The position numbers were made by a program, and so were the translations under genes. Below, piece by piece: positions 8,232 to 17,596 of a stretch of 64,000 bases of DNA (position 1 is the stretch's first letter; each line of letters starts with the position of its first letter). Source of the stretch: Arhodomonas aquaeolei DSM 8974 (GTDB lineage: Bacteria; Pseudomonadota; Gammaproteobacteria; Nitrococcales; Nitrococcaceae); NCBI RefSeq assembly GCF_000374645.1, contig NZ_KB894811.1, positions 62,001 through 126,000 on the forward strand. The letters are read 5' to 3'. Under the pieces are notes generated by a model, which was not told the origin of the DNA, searched no databases, and worked only from the letters and a program-made list of their open reading frames with translations.

Positions 8232-10717
8232 TCCTGGCGCTGCGCTGGCTGTGGCGGGACTGGCGCGGCGGCGAGCTGCGGCTGCTCGCGCTGGCGGTGG
8301 TGGTCGCGGTGGCCGCGGTGACCTCGGTGTCGTGGCTCGCGGAGCGCGTCGGCGCCGCCACGGAGGCGCGGGCGGCGGACCTGCTCGCCGCGGACCGGGC
8401 GGTGGAGCGCCCTGAGCCCATTCCCGACGGCTGGCTGCGCCGCGCCCGCTCGGAGCACGGCCTCGCCACCGCGCGCACTGCCGAGTTCCCCAGCGTCGTC
8501 GTCGCCGGCGAACGTACCCAGCTCGTCTCGGTGAAGGCGGTCACGCCGGGCTACCCCCTGCGCGGGGAACTGCGTGTGAGTGACGGACTCGACGGGGCCG
8601 AGCGGGCGACCACGAAGACACCGGCGCCGGGGTCGGTCTGGGTTGCCCCGCGGCTGCTGCGCCTGCTGGGGCTGTCCGTCGGTGACCGCCTGGCCCTCGG
8701 GCAGGGGGAGTTCCGCATCGCCGGGGTGATCACCCTGGAGCCGGATCGCGGGAGCTTCTTCAACAGCCTTGCCCCGCGGGTGCTCATGCCCTACGCGGAC
8801 CTGGAGGGGACCGGTCTCATCGGGCCGGGCAGCCGCGTGCGTTACAAGTTGCTGGTGGCCGGCACCCCCGCGGCGGCGGCTGCGTTCACCGACGCCCTCG
8901 TCGCGGAGCAGGGCAACGCGGTGGAGATCGAGACCCCCGAGGGCCAGGGTCGCGGGATCGGCGAGGTGGTCGACCGGGCCCGCCGTTTCCTGGGCCTGGG
9001 GGCGCTGCTCACGGTGGTCGTCGCCGGCGTGGCGGTGCTGCTGACCGTCCGTCACTACGCCGAACGCCAGGTGCTCGCGGTCGCGGTGATGCGTGCCGTG
9101 GGGGCGCGGCGCCGACGGTTGACGACCCTGTTCGTCGCCCGGCTGTTCTGGCTGGCCCTGTTCGCCGGTGCCGTTGGCGCGGCCCTGGGCTTCGTGGTGC
9201 ACGCCGGAATGCTGTCGCTGGTGGCGGATCTCATCGACCGTGACATCCCGCCACCCGGTTGGCGGCCGCTGGTGGTGGGCTGGCTCACCGCCGCGGCGGC
9301 GCTGTTCGGCTTTGCCCTGCCCACGCTGCTGCGGTTGCGGGATGTCCCGCCGATGCGGGTGCTACGGCGCGAGGCCGCGGCGGGCCTGCTGCGTGCCGGC
9401 GTGCCGGTGGCCGTGGCCGCGGTGGTGGTCTTCGCGCTCATGGGCTGGCAGGCCGGGGAGTGGCGCCTCGCCGCCTACGTGATCGCAGCGCTCGCCGTCG
9501 CCGTCGGCCTGCTCGCGGTGGCGGCGCGAGCGAGCATTGCCGCTGTGCGTGCGCTGGTGCGCCGCCGCGGCGGGCGGCTGCTGTGGCTTAGCGGTTTCAC
9601 CCGGCGCCCATGGACGGCGGTGGTGCAGATCGTCGGCGTGGGCACGGGGCTGATGGCGCTGTTCCTCCTCGCCGTGGTCCGCAACGACCTCCTCGATGCC
9701 TGGCGTGACCGGATCCCTGACGACGCGGCGAACCAGTTCCTGATCAACATCCAGGCGGACGAGCGCGTCGGCGTGCGCGAGCGCCTGGCCCAGGCCGGGA
9801 TCGACGCCGCGTTCGCACCCATGGTCCGGGGCCGGCTGGTGGCGCTCAATGGCGATCCCGTCGCGGAGGCCGAGGACGTGCCCGCGGACGATGACGTGGG
9901 TCGGCGCCGGGGCCGGCGGGAGTTCAACCTCACCTGGTCGGCCGAGCCCCAGCAGGGCAACGAGGTGGTCGCCGGCGAGTGGTGGGGGGCGGCGGGTGAC
10001 CCTGGCGAACTGTCGGTGGAGACCGGCTTCGCTGAGCGCTACGGCATCGCCCTGGGTGACCGTCTGACCTTCGACATCGCCGGGCGACGGGTGAGCGCGC
10101 GGGTGACGAGCCTGCGGGAGGTGGACTGGGAGAGCTTCCGCGTGAACTTCTTCGTGGTCGCCTCCCCGGGCACCCTGGATGGGCTGCCGGCGACCTGGCT
10201 GACGAGCTTTCATCTGCCGGACACCCGCGAGGGCGTGATCGTGGATATCATCCGTGACTACCCCAGCGTGACCGCGATAGACGTCACCTCCATCCTGCGC
10301 ACGGTGCGCTCGATCATGGACCAGGGCAGCAGCGTGGTGGAACTGATGTCGCTGCTCACTCTCGCCGCGGGGGTGCTGGTGCTGCTCGCCGCGTTGCAGA
10401 TCACCGGCGAGCAGCGTCGTTTCGAGGGCGCGCTGCTGCGCGCCCTCGGCGCCAGCGGGCGGCGGGTGCGGCGGCTCGCGCGCTACGAGTTCTGGCTGCT
10501 CGGTGGCGTGGCCGGCCTGATCGCCGGCGGCGTGGCCACGGGTGCCGGCGTGTTCGTCGCCGAGGGCCTGTTCGGGCTGGAGTACCCGTTCCGTCCGCTG
10601 ACCCTCGTTGTGGGTGCGGCGGTGGGGGTGATCACGGTCTGGGCGGCGGGCGGCCTGGCCGCCCGCCGCTATCAGCGCAGCTCGCCCATGCGGCTGCTGC
10701 GCGAAGGCGCCGATTGA
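8228..10717 (+). CDS. ybbP: FtsX/MacB-type ABC transporter permease, YbbP family
   Basis: 829 residues from GTG 8228, which overlaps the ybbA stop. An N-terminal transmembrane helix (LLALAVVVAVAAVTSVSWLA) leads into a periplasmic domain. Two FtsX-like repeats follow, the first with helices around ALLTVVVAGVAVLLTVRHYA and the second near the C-terminus with LLTLAAGVLVLLAALQITG, with a second periplasmic domain between. The C-terminal RRYQRSSPMRLLREGAD matches the conserved PxxxLR end of this family. Length fits YbbP (about 800 residues). It is probably a lipid or lipoprotein-type exporter working with YbbA. Confidence 0.92.
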   Translation: MILALRWLWRDWRGGELRLLALAVVVAVAAVTSVSWLAERVGAATEARAADLLAADRAVERPEPIPDGWLRRARSEHGLATARTAEFPSVVVAGERTQLVSVKAVTPGYPLRGELRVSDGLDGAERATTKTPAPGSVWVAPRLLRLLGLSVGDRLALGQGEFRIAGVITLEPDRGSFFNSLAPRVLMPYADLEGTGLIGPGSRVRYKLLVAGTPAAAAAFTDALVAEQGNAVEIETPEGQGRGIGEVVDRARRFLGLGALLTVVVAGVAVLLTVRHYAERQVLAVAVMRAVGARRRRLTTLFVARLFWLALFAGAVGAALGFVVHAGMLSLVADLIDRDIPPPGWRPLVVGWLTAAAALFGFALPTLLRLRDVPPMRVLRREAAAGLLRAGVPVAVAAVVVFALMGWQAGEWRLAAYVIAALAVAVGLLAVAARASIAAVRALVRRRGGRLLWLSGFTRRPWTAVVQIVGVGTGLMALFLLAVVRNDLLDAWRDRIPDDAANQFLINIQADERVGVRERLAQAGIDAAFAPMVRGRLVALNGDPVAEAEDVPADDDVGRRRGRREFNLTWSAEPQQGNEVVAGEWWGAAGDPGELSVETGFAERYGIALGDRLTFDIAGRRVSARVTSLREVDWESFRVNFFVVASPGTLDGLPATWLTSFHLPDTREGVIVDIIRDYPSVTAIDVTSILRTVRSIMDQGSSVVELMSLLTLAAGVLVLLAALQITGEQRRFEGALLRALGASGRRVRRLARYEFWLLGGVAGLIAGGVATGAGVFVAEGLFGLEYPFRPLTLVVGAAVGVITVWAAGGLAARRYQRSSPMRLLREGAD

Positions 10718-10809
10718 CGGGGCGCAACATTGCCGGTGGGTCGCGGTGCCCGCCGGCGACGGGGGCCGCATACGCTGCAGGCCCGGACGATGACCAACAC
10801 GGGGGATCG

Positions 10810-11238
10810 ATGGACGGCCACTGCCTTGAAGACCTGAGCGAGGGGATGACCGCGCGGCTGCGCAAGACCGTCACGGAGGCGGACATCGGGCTTTTCGCCG
10901 GCGTGACGGGGGATTTCAACCCGCTGCACGTGGACGCCGAGTACGCCGGCCAGACCCCATTCGGTGGGCGCATCGCCCACGGCATGCTCACCGCCGGGCT
11001 GGTTTCCGCGGTGCTCGGCACGCGACTGCCCGGCCCCGGGTCGATCTACGTCAGCCAGTCGATGCGTTTCCGCGCACCGGTCTACCCCGGGGACACGGCC
11101 ACCGCGGAGGTCGAGGTCCTGTCCGTCGAGCGCGACCGCGGCTTCGTGACCCTGGAGACGCGCGTGCGCGTCGGCGAGCGGCCGGTGCTCTCCGGTGAGG
11201 CGGTCCTCAAGACCCCGTCGCGCAGCGATATCCAGTGA
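10810..11238 (+). CDS. MaoC-like (R)-specific enoyl-CoA hydratase (PhaJ type)
   Basis: 142 residues of hot-dog fold with the hydratase-2 motif GDFNPLHVDAEYA, which carries the catalytic Asp and His, followed by GGRIAHGMLTAGL. Such proteins hydrate trans-2-enoyl-CoA to (R)-3-hydroxyacyl-CoA, feeding polyhydroxyalkanoate synthesis or fatty-acid turnover. ATG 10810 follows a GGGGGA site. An enoyl reductase gene starts 24 bp downstream on the same strand, and the pair suggests a shared acyl-chain function. No phaC is in view. Confidence 0.88.
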   Translation: MDGHCLEDLSEGMTARLRKTVTEADIGLFAGVTGDFNPLHVDAEYAGQTPFGGRIAHGMLTAGLVSAVLGTRLPGPGSIYVSQSMRFRAPVYPGDTATAEVEVLSVERDRGFVTLETRVRVGERPVLSGEAVLKTPSRSDIQ

Positions 11239-11262
11239 CCAGAACAGCCCCGGGGGGGCGTA

Positions 11263-12036
11263 ATGAACCAACCGTTTTCACTCGAAGGCAAGCGCGGGCT
11301 CTTGGTGGGTGTGGCCAACGAGTCGTCCATTGCCTATGCCTGCGCGAGGGCGTGTCACCAGCTCGGCGCCCGCCAGATCCTGACCTACCTCAATGACCGG
11401 GCGTATCCCCACGTCGCGCCCTGCGGGGAGGCGGTCGAGGCGGAGCGCCTGCTGCCCTGCGACGTGCGCGAGCCGAACCAGCTCGAGCGGGTGTTCGAGG
11501 CGGTGGCCTCGCACTGGGGCGGGCTGGACTTCCTCATTCACTCCATCGCCTTCGCGCCCCGGGAGGACCTTCACGGCCGGGTGACCGACTGTTCCCGCGA
11601 GGGGTTCATGGAGGCCATGGATGTCTCCTGCCACTCCTTCATCCGCATGGCCCGGCTCGCCGAGCCGCTGATGACCGGGGGCGGCAGCCTGCTCACGGTG
11701 AGCTTCTACGGCGCGGAGAAGGTAGTGGCCCACTACAACCTCATGGGCCCGGTGAAGGCGGCGCTGGAGGCGAGCGTGCGCTACCTCGCCGCCGAGCTCG
11801 GCGACGGCGGTATCCGGGTGAACGCGCTCTCGCCGGGGCCGCTGCGCACGCGGGCGGCCTCGGGGATCGACCGCTTCGACGAACTCCTGGAACGCACGGT
11901 CTCGCGTACCCCCGAGGGCCGGCTCGCCGACCCGGAGGACGTCGGCGCCCTGGCCGCCTATCTCGTCGGCGACCGTGCCCGCACGGTCACCGGCGAGGTG
12001 GTGCACGTGGACGCCGGCTATCACGTCATGGGCTAG
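11263..12036 (+). CDS. fabI: FabI-type enoyl-[acyl carrier protein] reductase
   Basis: 257 residues of the FabI short-chain dehydrogenase family. It has the cofactor loop GLLVGVANESSIAY, the segment LIHSIAFAP, the catalytic Tyr-x6-Lys as YNLMGPVK, and the C-terminal TGEVVHVDAGY. In FabI the upper active-site Tyr (E. coli Tyr146, in LSYLGAE) is aligned with Phe here, with a Tyr at the next position (VSFYGAEK). The essential Tyr156/Lys163 pair is kept. It may be the sole ENR or an accessory paralogue working with the MaoC hydratase upstream. The stop overlaps the convergent cysQ stop by 4 bp. Confidence 0.87.
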   Translation: MNQPFSLEGKRGLLVGVANESSIAYACARACHQLGARQILTYLNDRAYPHVAPCGEAVEAERLLPCDVREPNQLERVFEAVASHWGGLDFLIHSIAFAPREDLHGRVTDCSREGFMEAMDVSCHSFIRMARLAEPLMTGGGSLLTVSFYGAEKVVAHYNLMGPVKAALEASVRYLAAELGDGGIRVNALSPGPLRTRAASGIDRFDELLERTVSRTPEGRLADPEDVGALAAYLVGDRARTVTGEVVHVDAGYHVMG

Positions 12037-12860
12037 CGCTCGTTGACGGCGAAGCCGTCGAACAGCGTCGCCCAGTCCACCGCCGTGTCGCCGACGGCGA
12101 CGAAGTCCGGGTTGAGTAGCGAGGCCTTGCGGTTGTAGCCGAGGGGCGTGGCATCGAGACGCAGGACCGCGCCGCCCGCTGCCTCGACCACGCACTGTGC
12201 CGCGCCGGTGTCCCACTCCGAGGTGGGCCCGAAGCGGGGATAGAGATCGGCGCTGCCCTCGGCGACCAGGCAGAACTTCAGCGAGCTGCCCATGGAGGTG
12301 GTCTCGAAGCCGGGCAGGCGCTCGAGCAGGGCGTCCACCTGCTCGCCGCGGTGGGAGCGGCTCACCACCGCGGTCCAGGGGCCGGACCCGGCCCGGCGGG
12401 TATGCACCGCCCGGCGCCCGTGCTCGTCCTCGCGGAAGGCGCCGCTCCCCTCGATGCCGAGCCAGCTGCGCTCGAGCACCGGCGCGTGGACCACGCCCAG
12501 CACCGGTCGGCCGTCGGCGATGAGCGCGACGTTGACGGTGAACTCGCCGTTCTTCTTGATGAACTCCTTGGTGCCGTCCAAGGGGTCCACCAGCCAGTAC
12601 GCCGACCAGCCGCGCCGGGTCTCGAACGCGATGTCGCCGCCTTCCTCGGAGAGAACGGGCAGGGCCGGCTCGAGTTCGGGCAGGGCAGCGGCGAGGTGCT
12701 CGTGGGCGGCACGGTCCGCCTCGGTGAGCGGCGAGTCGTCATCCTTGCTGGTGACGTCGAAGTCCCGCGCGTAGACGCGCAGGATGCGCTCGCCGGCCTC
12801 GCGGCAGAGGGTGAGCACGGCCTCGGCGAGGCGCTCGCGGGTGGCGCTGTCAGGGGTCAC
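12033..12860 (-). CDS. cysQ: 3'(2'),5'-bisphosphate nucleotidase CysQ
   Basis: 275 residues of the inositol-monophosphatase superfamily. Metal-binding motifs are LSEEGG, WLVDPLDGTKEFI and EWDTGAAQCVVEAAGG. It dephosphorylates PAP, the by-product of sulfate assimilation, and so relieves PAPS reductase. It starts at GTG 12860 with GAGGAG upstream. nudE lies just upstream on the same strand, an arrangement also found in E. coli. Confidence 0.95.
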   Translation of the reverse strand: MTPDSATRERLAEAVLTLCREAGERILRVYARDFDVTSKDDDSPLTEADRAAHEHLAAALPELEPALPVLSEEGGDIAFETRRGWSAYWLVDPLDGTKEFIKKNGEFTVNVALIADGRPVLGVVHAPVLERSWLGIEGSGAFREDEHGRRAVHTRRAGSGPWTAVVSRSHRGEQVDALLERLPGFETTSMGSSLKFCLVAEGSADLYPRFGPTSEWDTGAAQCVVEAAGGAVLRLDATPLGYNRKASLLNPDFVAVGDTAVDWATLFDGFAVNER

Positions 12861-12872
12861 TGGCGGTTCTCC

Positions 12873-13421
12873 TCAGTCTTCGCCGCGCAGCCGGTTGAGG
12901 GCCAGGAAGATGGCCGCAATGCTGCGCGCCTCGGTCAGGTCGGGCTGGGTGAGTAGCTCGTCGAGCTCGGCGATGGGCCAGGGCACGACCTCGATGGGCT
13001 CGGGCTCGTCGCCGGGCAGCGGGGCCTCGTAGAGGTCCCGGGCGAGGATGATCTCGGTGCTGTGTGCCATGTAGCCGGGTGCCAGGGTGAGCTCGTGGAG
13101 GGGCTCCAGGCGGCGGGCGCCGAAGCCGGTCTCCTCGCGCAGCTCCCGGTTTGCCGCGGCGAGCGGGTCCTCGCCGGGCTCGACGCGCCCCTTGGGCAGG
13201 CCGAGCTCGTAGCGGTCGGTGCCGGCGGCGTACTCCCGGATCAGGACCAGTTCTTCGGCGCCGGTGACGGCGACCACCAGCACGGCGCCCCCCATCCCCG
13301 TGGCCAGACGTTCGAAGGCGACCTCGGTGCCGTTGTTGAAGCGCAGGTCGAGCTGCTCGACGCGGAACAGCCGTGAGCGTGCCACCGTCTTCGCTTGCAG
13401 GGTCTCGGGTTTTCGCGCCAT
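12873..13421 (-). CDS. nudE: Nudix hydrolase NudE (ADP compounds hydrolase)
   Basis: 182 residues. The Nudix box is complete: a Gly, then GRVEPGED, then REL REE with the TG ending, i.e. GX5EX7REXXEEXG. NudE cleaves ADP-ribose, Ap3A and NADH. ATG 13421 is chosen because GGAGAGGA precedes it closely; a longer frame upstream adds no conserved sequence. It is cotranscribed with cysQ and divergent from the AHGG-motif gene. Confidence 0.92.
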   Translation of the reverse strand: MARKPETLQAKTVARSRLFRVEQLDLRFNNGTEVAFERLATGMGGAVLVVAVTGAEELVLIREYAAGTDRYELGLPKGRVEPGEDPLAAANRELREETGFGARRLEPLHELTLAPGYMAHSTEIILARDLYEAPLPGDEPEPIEVVPWPIAELDELLTQPDLTEARSIAAIFLALNRLRGED

Positions 13422-13583
13422 GGTCCTCTCCGTTGCCCGGGCCGTGAGCCGGTATCCGGGCATTGTACAGGTACGCGGTGCCGCCGCGCCCGGTGTCGGC
13501 CGGGGGCGTGGTGCCGATTCGTGCTACCTTCCAAGTGCGGCCGTGTCGACGGCAGGGGACACCGGGGGAGGTCACAAGGGATC

Positions 13584-14324
13584 ATGCAGGACCTACATGA
13601 GCGTATCCTCCGTGCCCACGGGGGCGAGTCCCGCTGGCGCAGCCTGGCACGCGTGGCGGTGACCGCGGACGGCGGCGGATCGATGTTCCTCGCCCACATG
13701 CAGCCGCGCCCGCTGCGAGAGGCGGACATCGTCGTCGAGCCCGCCCGCTTCCGCGTGACCATCGCGCCCTTCGAGCGCGAGGATCGCGTGGGCGTGTTCG
13801 AGCCGAGCCGGGTCTGGGTGCAGGAGCGCGACGGCCGCCTCGTCGGCGACCGTGGCGCCCCTGGCACCGTCACCCGCTCGCTGCGCCACTGGATGGTCTG
13901 GGACAACCTGGACCTCCTGTTCGTGCTGGGCATAAGCCTCTGGCAGGCGTTGTTGCTGCCGATGATGCTCTGCCGGTCCGGGGTCAGCGCGACGGAGGGG
14001 CATGACCAGGGCGACTGGCTGGACGTGACGCTGCCCGGCGACCTGCCGGTGCCGGCGCCGGAGCAGCGCCTCTACGCGGATGCCAAGGGGGCACTGGTGC
14101 GCGCGGAATACGCGCCGGTCGCCTGGGGACGGGCGATGCGTGTGGCCCAGGTGATGGAAGCCCTCGAGGGCGTGAACGGGCTGGTTTTCGCCACCCGGCA
14201 GTCCATGGTCCCGTGCCTCCCCGGTGGCGCGCCGGTGCGTGGGATGCCGCGGCTGGCCTGGCTCGAGTTCAGCGACCTCTCCGTGGACCTGGCGACCCCG
14301 CCGTCCCGGGAGTGCGGGGAATAA
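13584..14324 (+). CDS. AHGG-W motif protein of unknown function (246 aa)
   Basis: Begins MQDLHERILRAHGGESRWRS. The AHGGxxxW start, followed by a beta-rich region with GGGSMF, is shared with a widespread group of uncharacterised proteins whose fold is thought to be LolA/lipoprotein-carrier-like. There is no signal peptide. One moderately hydrophobic stretch (LLFVLGISLWQALLLPMMLC, about residues 112-131) could line a lipid cavity or insert in the membrane. ATG 13584 agrees with the domain start. It is divergent from nudE and converges on the deacetylase gene with a 4-bp gap. Function unknown. Confidence 0.75.
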   Translation: MQDLHERILRAHGGESRWRSLARVAVTADGGGSMFLAHMQPRPLREADIVVEPARFRVTIAPFEREDRVGVFEPSRVWVQERDGRLVGDRGAPGTVTRSLRHWMVWDNLDLLFVLGISLWQALLLPMMLCRSGVSATEGHDQGDWLDVTLPGDLPVPAPEQRLYADAKGALVRAEYAPVAWGRAMRVAQVMEALEGVNGLVFATRQSMVPCLPGGAPVRGMPRLAWLEFSDLSVDLATPPSRECGE

Positions 14325-14328
14325 ACGG

Positions 14329-15294
14329 CTAGGCGACCGGCTCGGCGCGGGTGCAGGCGTCGTAGCGCAGCCCCAGGAGTGCGGCGACGTGCGCTGCCGT
14401 GCTCGAGGCGAGGGCGTCGAGGTGATAGCCGCCCTCGAGCATGGACACCAGTCGACCGCCGCAGGTGTAGTCGGCCACCGAGGTCAGCTCCTCGGTTGCC
14501 CAGTGGAAGTCCGCCTCGCAGAGTTCCAGCCCCGCCAGCGGATCGAGCCCGTGGGCGTCGAATCCCGCCGAGACCAGCAGGATATCGGGCTCGAAGCGCA
14601 TGATCGCGGAGATGATCTCGTTGTGGAAGTGCTCGCGGAAGAGTTCCGAGTCGCAGCCCTCGATCAGCGGGATGTTGTAGAGCGCGTTCTCGCGGTTGTC
14701 CTGGCGCCGACCGGTGCCCGGGAACAGCGGACGCTGGTGGGTGGACGCGTACATGAACCCGTCGCGACCGGCGAGCATGGTCTGGGTGCCGTTGCCGTGA
14801 TGGACGTCGAAGTCCACGACCGCGACGCGCTGTAGGCCGTGGGCCGCCCGCGCATGGGCCGCGGCGACGGCGATGTTGTTGAACAGGCAGAAGCCCATCG
14901 CCTGGGCCGGCTCGGCGTGGTGCCCCGGGGGGCGGACGGCGCAGAACACCCGCCTCGCCTCGCCTGCGAGCACTGCGTCCACCGCCTGGCAGCCGGCCCC
15001 GGCGGCGTGGAGGGCGGCCTCGCCGCTGCCGGCGCTGACCACGGTGTCGCCGTCGAGGCTGCGCCGCCCCTCCGCCGGGATGGCGTCCAGGGTGGCGGCG
15101 ACGTAGTCCGCATCGTGCACGCGCTCGATCTGCTCCCGGGTCGCCGGGGCGGCCTCGCGGCGTTCCAGGCCGGCGAACTCGTCTGCCTCCAGCGCGCGCA
15201 GGATGGCGCGCAGACGCTGGGCGCTCTCCGGGTGGCCCGGGCCGGTGTCGTGCTCAAGGCACGACGGGTGGGTGATCAGCCAGGTCTGGCTCAT
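14329..15294 (-). CDS. Histone deacetylase family protein (AcuC/AphA-like amidohydrolase)
   Basis: 321 residues with all class II HDAC-fold motifs: HPSCLEHDTGPGHPE, PPGHHAE (catalytic His pair), VDFDVHHGNGTQ (Asp/His zinc ligands) and SAGFDAHGLDPL (second Asp ligand). Bacterial members remove acetyl groups from lysines or polyamines in the cytosol. ATG 15294 follows AAGGAGAG. It follows DUF4426 on the same strand by 38 bp. The natural substrate cannot be read from the sequence. Confidence 0.92.
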   Translation of the reverse strand: MSQTWLITHPSCLEHDTGPGHPESAQRLRAILRALEADEFAGLERREAAPATREQIERVHDADYVAATLDAIPAEGRRSLDGDTVVSAGSGEAALHAAGAGCQAVDAVLAGEARRVFCAVRPPGHHAEPAQAMGFCLFNNIAVAAAHARAAHGLQRVAVVDFDVHHGNGTQTMLAGRDGFMYASTHQRPLFPGTGRRQDNRENALYNIPLIEGCDSELFREHFHNEIISAIMRFEPDILLVSAGFDAHGLDPLAGLELCEADFHWATEELTSVADYTCGGRLVSMLEGGYHLDALASSTAAHVAALLGLRYDACTRAEPVA

Positions 15295-15332
15295 GGCGCT
15301 CTCCTTGGCGGGGCCACGGGGTGCGGCCGTTG

Positions 15333-15764
15333 TCATTCCTCGGGGAAGAAGGACTGCTCGAAGCTGAGCGTGTAGCTCACGTCCGTGGTGTCCCGGGGCC
15401 GGATATCCAACTCTACCCGCAAGCGGTCCGGCGGGTCGATCCGGGCCGTGGCGATGTAGTAGATGCCCCCGCCCTCGCGCACCTCCCGGAGACTCAGGCC
15501 CTGGGGCTGGCCGGCGTCGTTGATGGCGTTACCCGTCATCCTTGCGGGCACCGAGCGGCCGTCGCGGAGGACGGTGACGGTCACCAGGGCCCGGCCGCGG
15601 CTGCGGGCGACGTCATAGGCGCGGGCGACCTCGGGGGCGAGCATTGCCGTGGGGATGGCGTTGTAGTGGATCTCGTAGTCGCCGAAGCGCTCGCTGCGCT
15701 GTGCCTGGGCGGTGGCGCAGGTCAGGGCGAGTGCCGCGGCAAGAATGGGGCGCAGCAGCTTCAT
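15333..15764 (-). CDS. DUF4426 periplasmic protein
   Basis: 143 residues with a signal peptide (KLLRPILAAALALTCATAQA). The mature part begins QRSERFGDYEIHYNAIPTA and ends TLSFEQSFFPEE, both typical of the DUF4426 family. Members usually sit next to metX-metW, as here, but have no known biochemical role. A GGAGGAG site precedes ATG 15764, and a perfect TATAAT lies about 33-38 bases upstream, so it can be transcribed separately from metW. Confidence 0.9.
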   Translation of the reverse strand: MKLLRPILAAALALTCATAQAQRSERFGDYEIHYNAIPTAMLAPEVARAYDVARSRGRALVTVTVLRDGRSVPARMTGNAINDAGQPQGLSLREVREGGGIYYIATARIDPPDRLRVELDIRPRDTTDVSYTLSFEQSFFPEE

Positions 15765-15796
15765 GACGGGACTCCTCCGTGTTCGTCCTGCCCCGA

Positions 15797-15802
15797 ATTA
15801 TA
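15797..15802 (-). promoter_or_regulatory. -10 element upstream of DUF4426 gene
   Basis: On the minus strand this is a consensus TATAAT in the 75-bp gap between metW and the DUF4426 gene. It predicts a start of transcription near 15790 and a roughly 26-base leader. The -35 region is poor, so strength is unknown. Confidence 0.45.
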
Positions 15803-15839
15803 CGCGCCCGCGTCGCGCTGCCTATCGCACGGCCGGTTC

Positions 15840-16445
15840 TCAGCCGGCGCGGCGGAAGCGGTACAGCGCGATCTCCGCGAGGAGGTTGGGCATCACCCCG
15901 GCCAGGCGCGGGCGGCGCAGATCGTGGGAGAGAGTGCTGCGCTCGATGATGTCGATGTGCCGTTCCGTGCACAGCGCCTCGAAGTCGTGGAGCGTGCACA
16001 GGTGGATGTTCGGGGTGTCGTACCACGTGTAGCTCAGCGCACCGCTCATGGGCATGCGGCCGAAGAAGCCGAGGTAGCCGCGCAGTCGCCAGTGGCCGAA
16101 GTTGGGAAAGGTAACGATCCCCTCCCGGCCGACCCGCAGCATCTCCTCGAGGAGGCGGTCGGGGCGGCGCACCGACTGCAGCGTCTGGGTCATGACGACG
16201 TAGTCGAAGGAGTCCGCGTCGAAGTCAGAGAGGCCGCGGTCGAGGTCGCGCTGGATGACGTTGACGCCGCGCTCGACGCAGTGGGTGATCTTCTCCGGGT
16301 CGATCTCCAGGCCGTAGCCCGTCACCCCCCGGGTGGCGGCCAGGCGCGCGAGCAACGAGCCGTCGCCGCAGCCGAGGTCGAGCACGCGGCTGTCGGGGGC
16401 GATCCAGTCGGCAACCAGCTGGAGGTCGTTTCGCAGCGCGTTCAT
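15840..16445 (-). CDS. metW: Methionine biosynthesis protein MetW
   Basis: 201 residues with a class I methyltransferase-like fold: the SAM-binding motif [15 protein letters not shown], then [13 protein letters not shown], then [15 protein letters not shown]. MetW partners MetX in homoserine acylation and has no proven methyltransferase role. ATG 16445 overlaps the metX stop (ATGA), so the partners are co-translated. Confidence 0.95.
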   Translation of the reverse strand: MNALRNDLQLVADWIAPDSRVLDLGCGDGSLLARLAATRGVTGYGLEIDPEKITHCVERGVNVIQRDLDRGLSDFDADSFDYVVMTQTLQSVRRPDRLLEEMLRVGREGIVTFPNFGHWRLRGYLGFFGRMPMSGALSYTWYDTPNIHLCTLHDFEALCTERHIDIIERSTLSHDLRRPRLAGVMPNLLAEIALYRFRRAG

Positions 16446-17596
16446 GCCCCGATCTCCCGGGCGATGCGGCCCATGTAGCCGGCGAAGACGTCGCGGTACT
16501 GCGGGATAGGCATGAGGAAGGCGTCGTGGCCGTGGTCCGCCTCGATCTCGGAGTAGCTGACGTCCTTGTTGCCGTCGAGCAGCGCGCGCACGATCTCCAG
16601 CGAGCGCGCCGGCGGGAAGCGCCAGTCGCTGGTGAACGCCAGCACCAGGAAGCGTGCCTGCACACCGGCGAGCGCCCGGGCGAGATCCCCGCCGTGGGCG
16701 GCCGCCGGATCGAAGTAGTCGAGCGCCTTGGTCATGAGCAGGTACGTGTTGGCGTCGAAACGGTTGATGAACGCACGCCCCTGGTAGCGCAGGTAGCTTT
16801 CGACCTCGAACTCCACGCCGTAGTGGAAGTCGTAGTCGGGCTTGCCCTCACGCAGGTCGCGGCCGAACTTCTCGTGCATCGCCTCGTCGGACAGGTAGGT
16901 GATGTGTCCGAGCATGCGCGCGAGCATCAGCCCGCGGCGGGGCACGGTGCCCATGGCCTGGTAGCGCCCCTCGTGGTAGTCCGGATCACCCCGGATGGCC
17001 TGGCGGGCGACCTCGTTGAAGCCGATGTTCTGCGCCGACAGGCGGGGTGCGGCGGCAACAGTCACCGCGTTGGCCAGCCGGTCGGGGTAGTCGATGGCCC
17101 ACTGCAGGGCCTGCATGCCGCCGAGGCTGCCGCCCACCACCGCCGCCCAGCGATGGACGCCCAGGTGATCGGCGAGCCGTGCCTGGCTGGCGACCCAGTC
17201 GTGGACGGTAACCATCGGGAAGTCCGGCCCCCAGGGCTCGCCGGTGGCCGGGTTGACCGTCGCCGGGCCGGTGGAGCCGTGACAGCCGCCGAGGTTGTTG
17301 CTGCACACCACGAAGAACCGGTTGGTGTCCACGGGCTTGCCCGGTCCGATGATCGCCTCCCACCAGCCGGGTTTGCTGTCCTCGAGGGTATGGTAGCCGG
17401 CGGCGTGGTGGGTGCCCGAAAGGGCGTGGCAGATCAGTACGGCGTTGCTGGCGTCCGCGTTCAGTGTGCCGTAGGTCTCGTAGACAAGCTCGAAGCCGGG
17501 CAGCTCGCGCCCGCATTCCAGTGCCAGCGGTTCGTCGAAACGTGCGTGGCGTGGCGCCACCAGGCCGACGGAGTCGGACGGAATGGTCTTCGGCAT
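16442..17596 (-). CDS. metX: Homoserine O-acyltransferase MetX
   Basis: 384 residues of the alpha/beta-hydrolase acyltransferase family. The nucleophile elbow is [23 protein letters not shown] and [14 protein letters not shown] lie upstream of it, and the C-terminal catalytic His is in ADHGHDAFL. It acylates homoserine in the first committed step of methionine synthesis. Coupling to MetW suggests the succinyl-CoA-using MetXS type, but the donor is not proven by sequence alone. ATG 17596 gives the usual N-terminal length, and its ribosome site is weak. The 192-bp leader shows no recognisable riboswitch. Confidence 0.93.
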   Translation of the reverse strand: MPKTIPSDSVGLVAPRHARFDEPLALECGRELPGFELVYETYGTLNADASNAVLICHALSGTHHAAGYHTLEDSKPGWWEAIIGPGKPVDTNRFFVVCSNNLGGCHGSTGPATVNPATGEPWGPDFPMVTVHDWVASQARLADHLGVHRWAAVVGGSLGGMQALQWAIDYPDRLANAVTVAAAPRLSAQNIGFNEVARQAIRGDPDYHEGRYQAMGTVPRRGLMLARMLGHITYLSDEAMHEKFGRDLREGKPDYDFHYGVEFEVESYLRYQGRAFINRFDANTYLLMTKALDYFDPAAAHGGDLARALAGVQARFLVLAFTSDWRFPPARSLEIVRALLDGNKDVSYSEIEADHGHDAFLMPIPQYRDVFAGYMGRIAREIGA

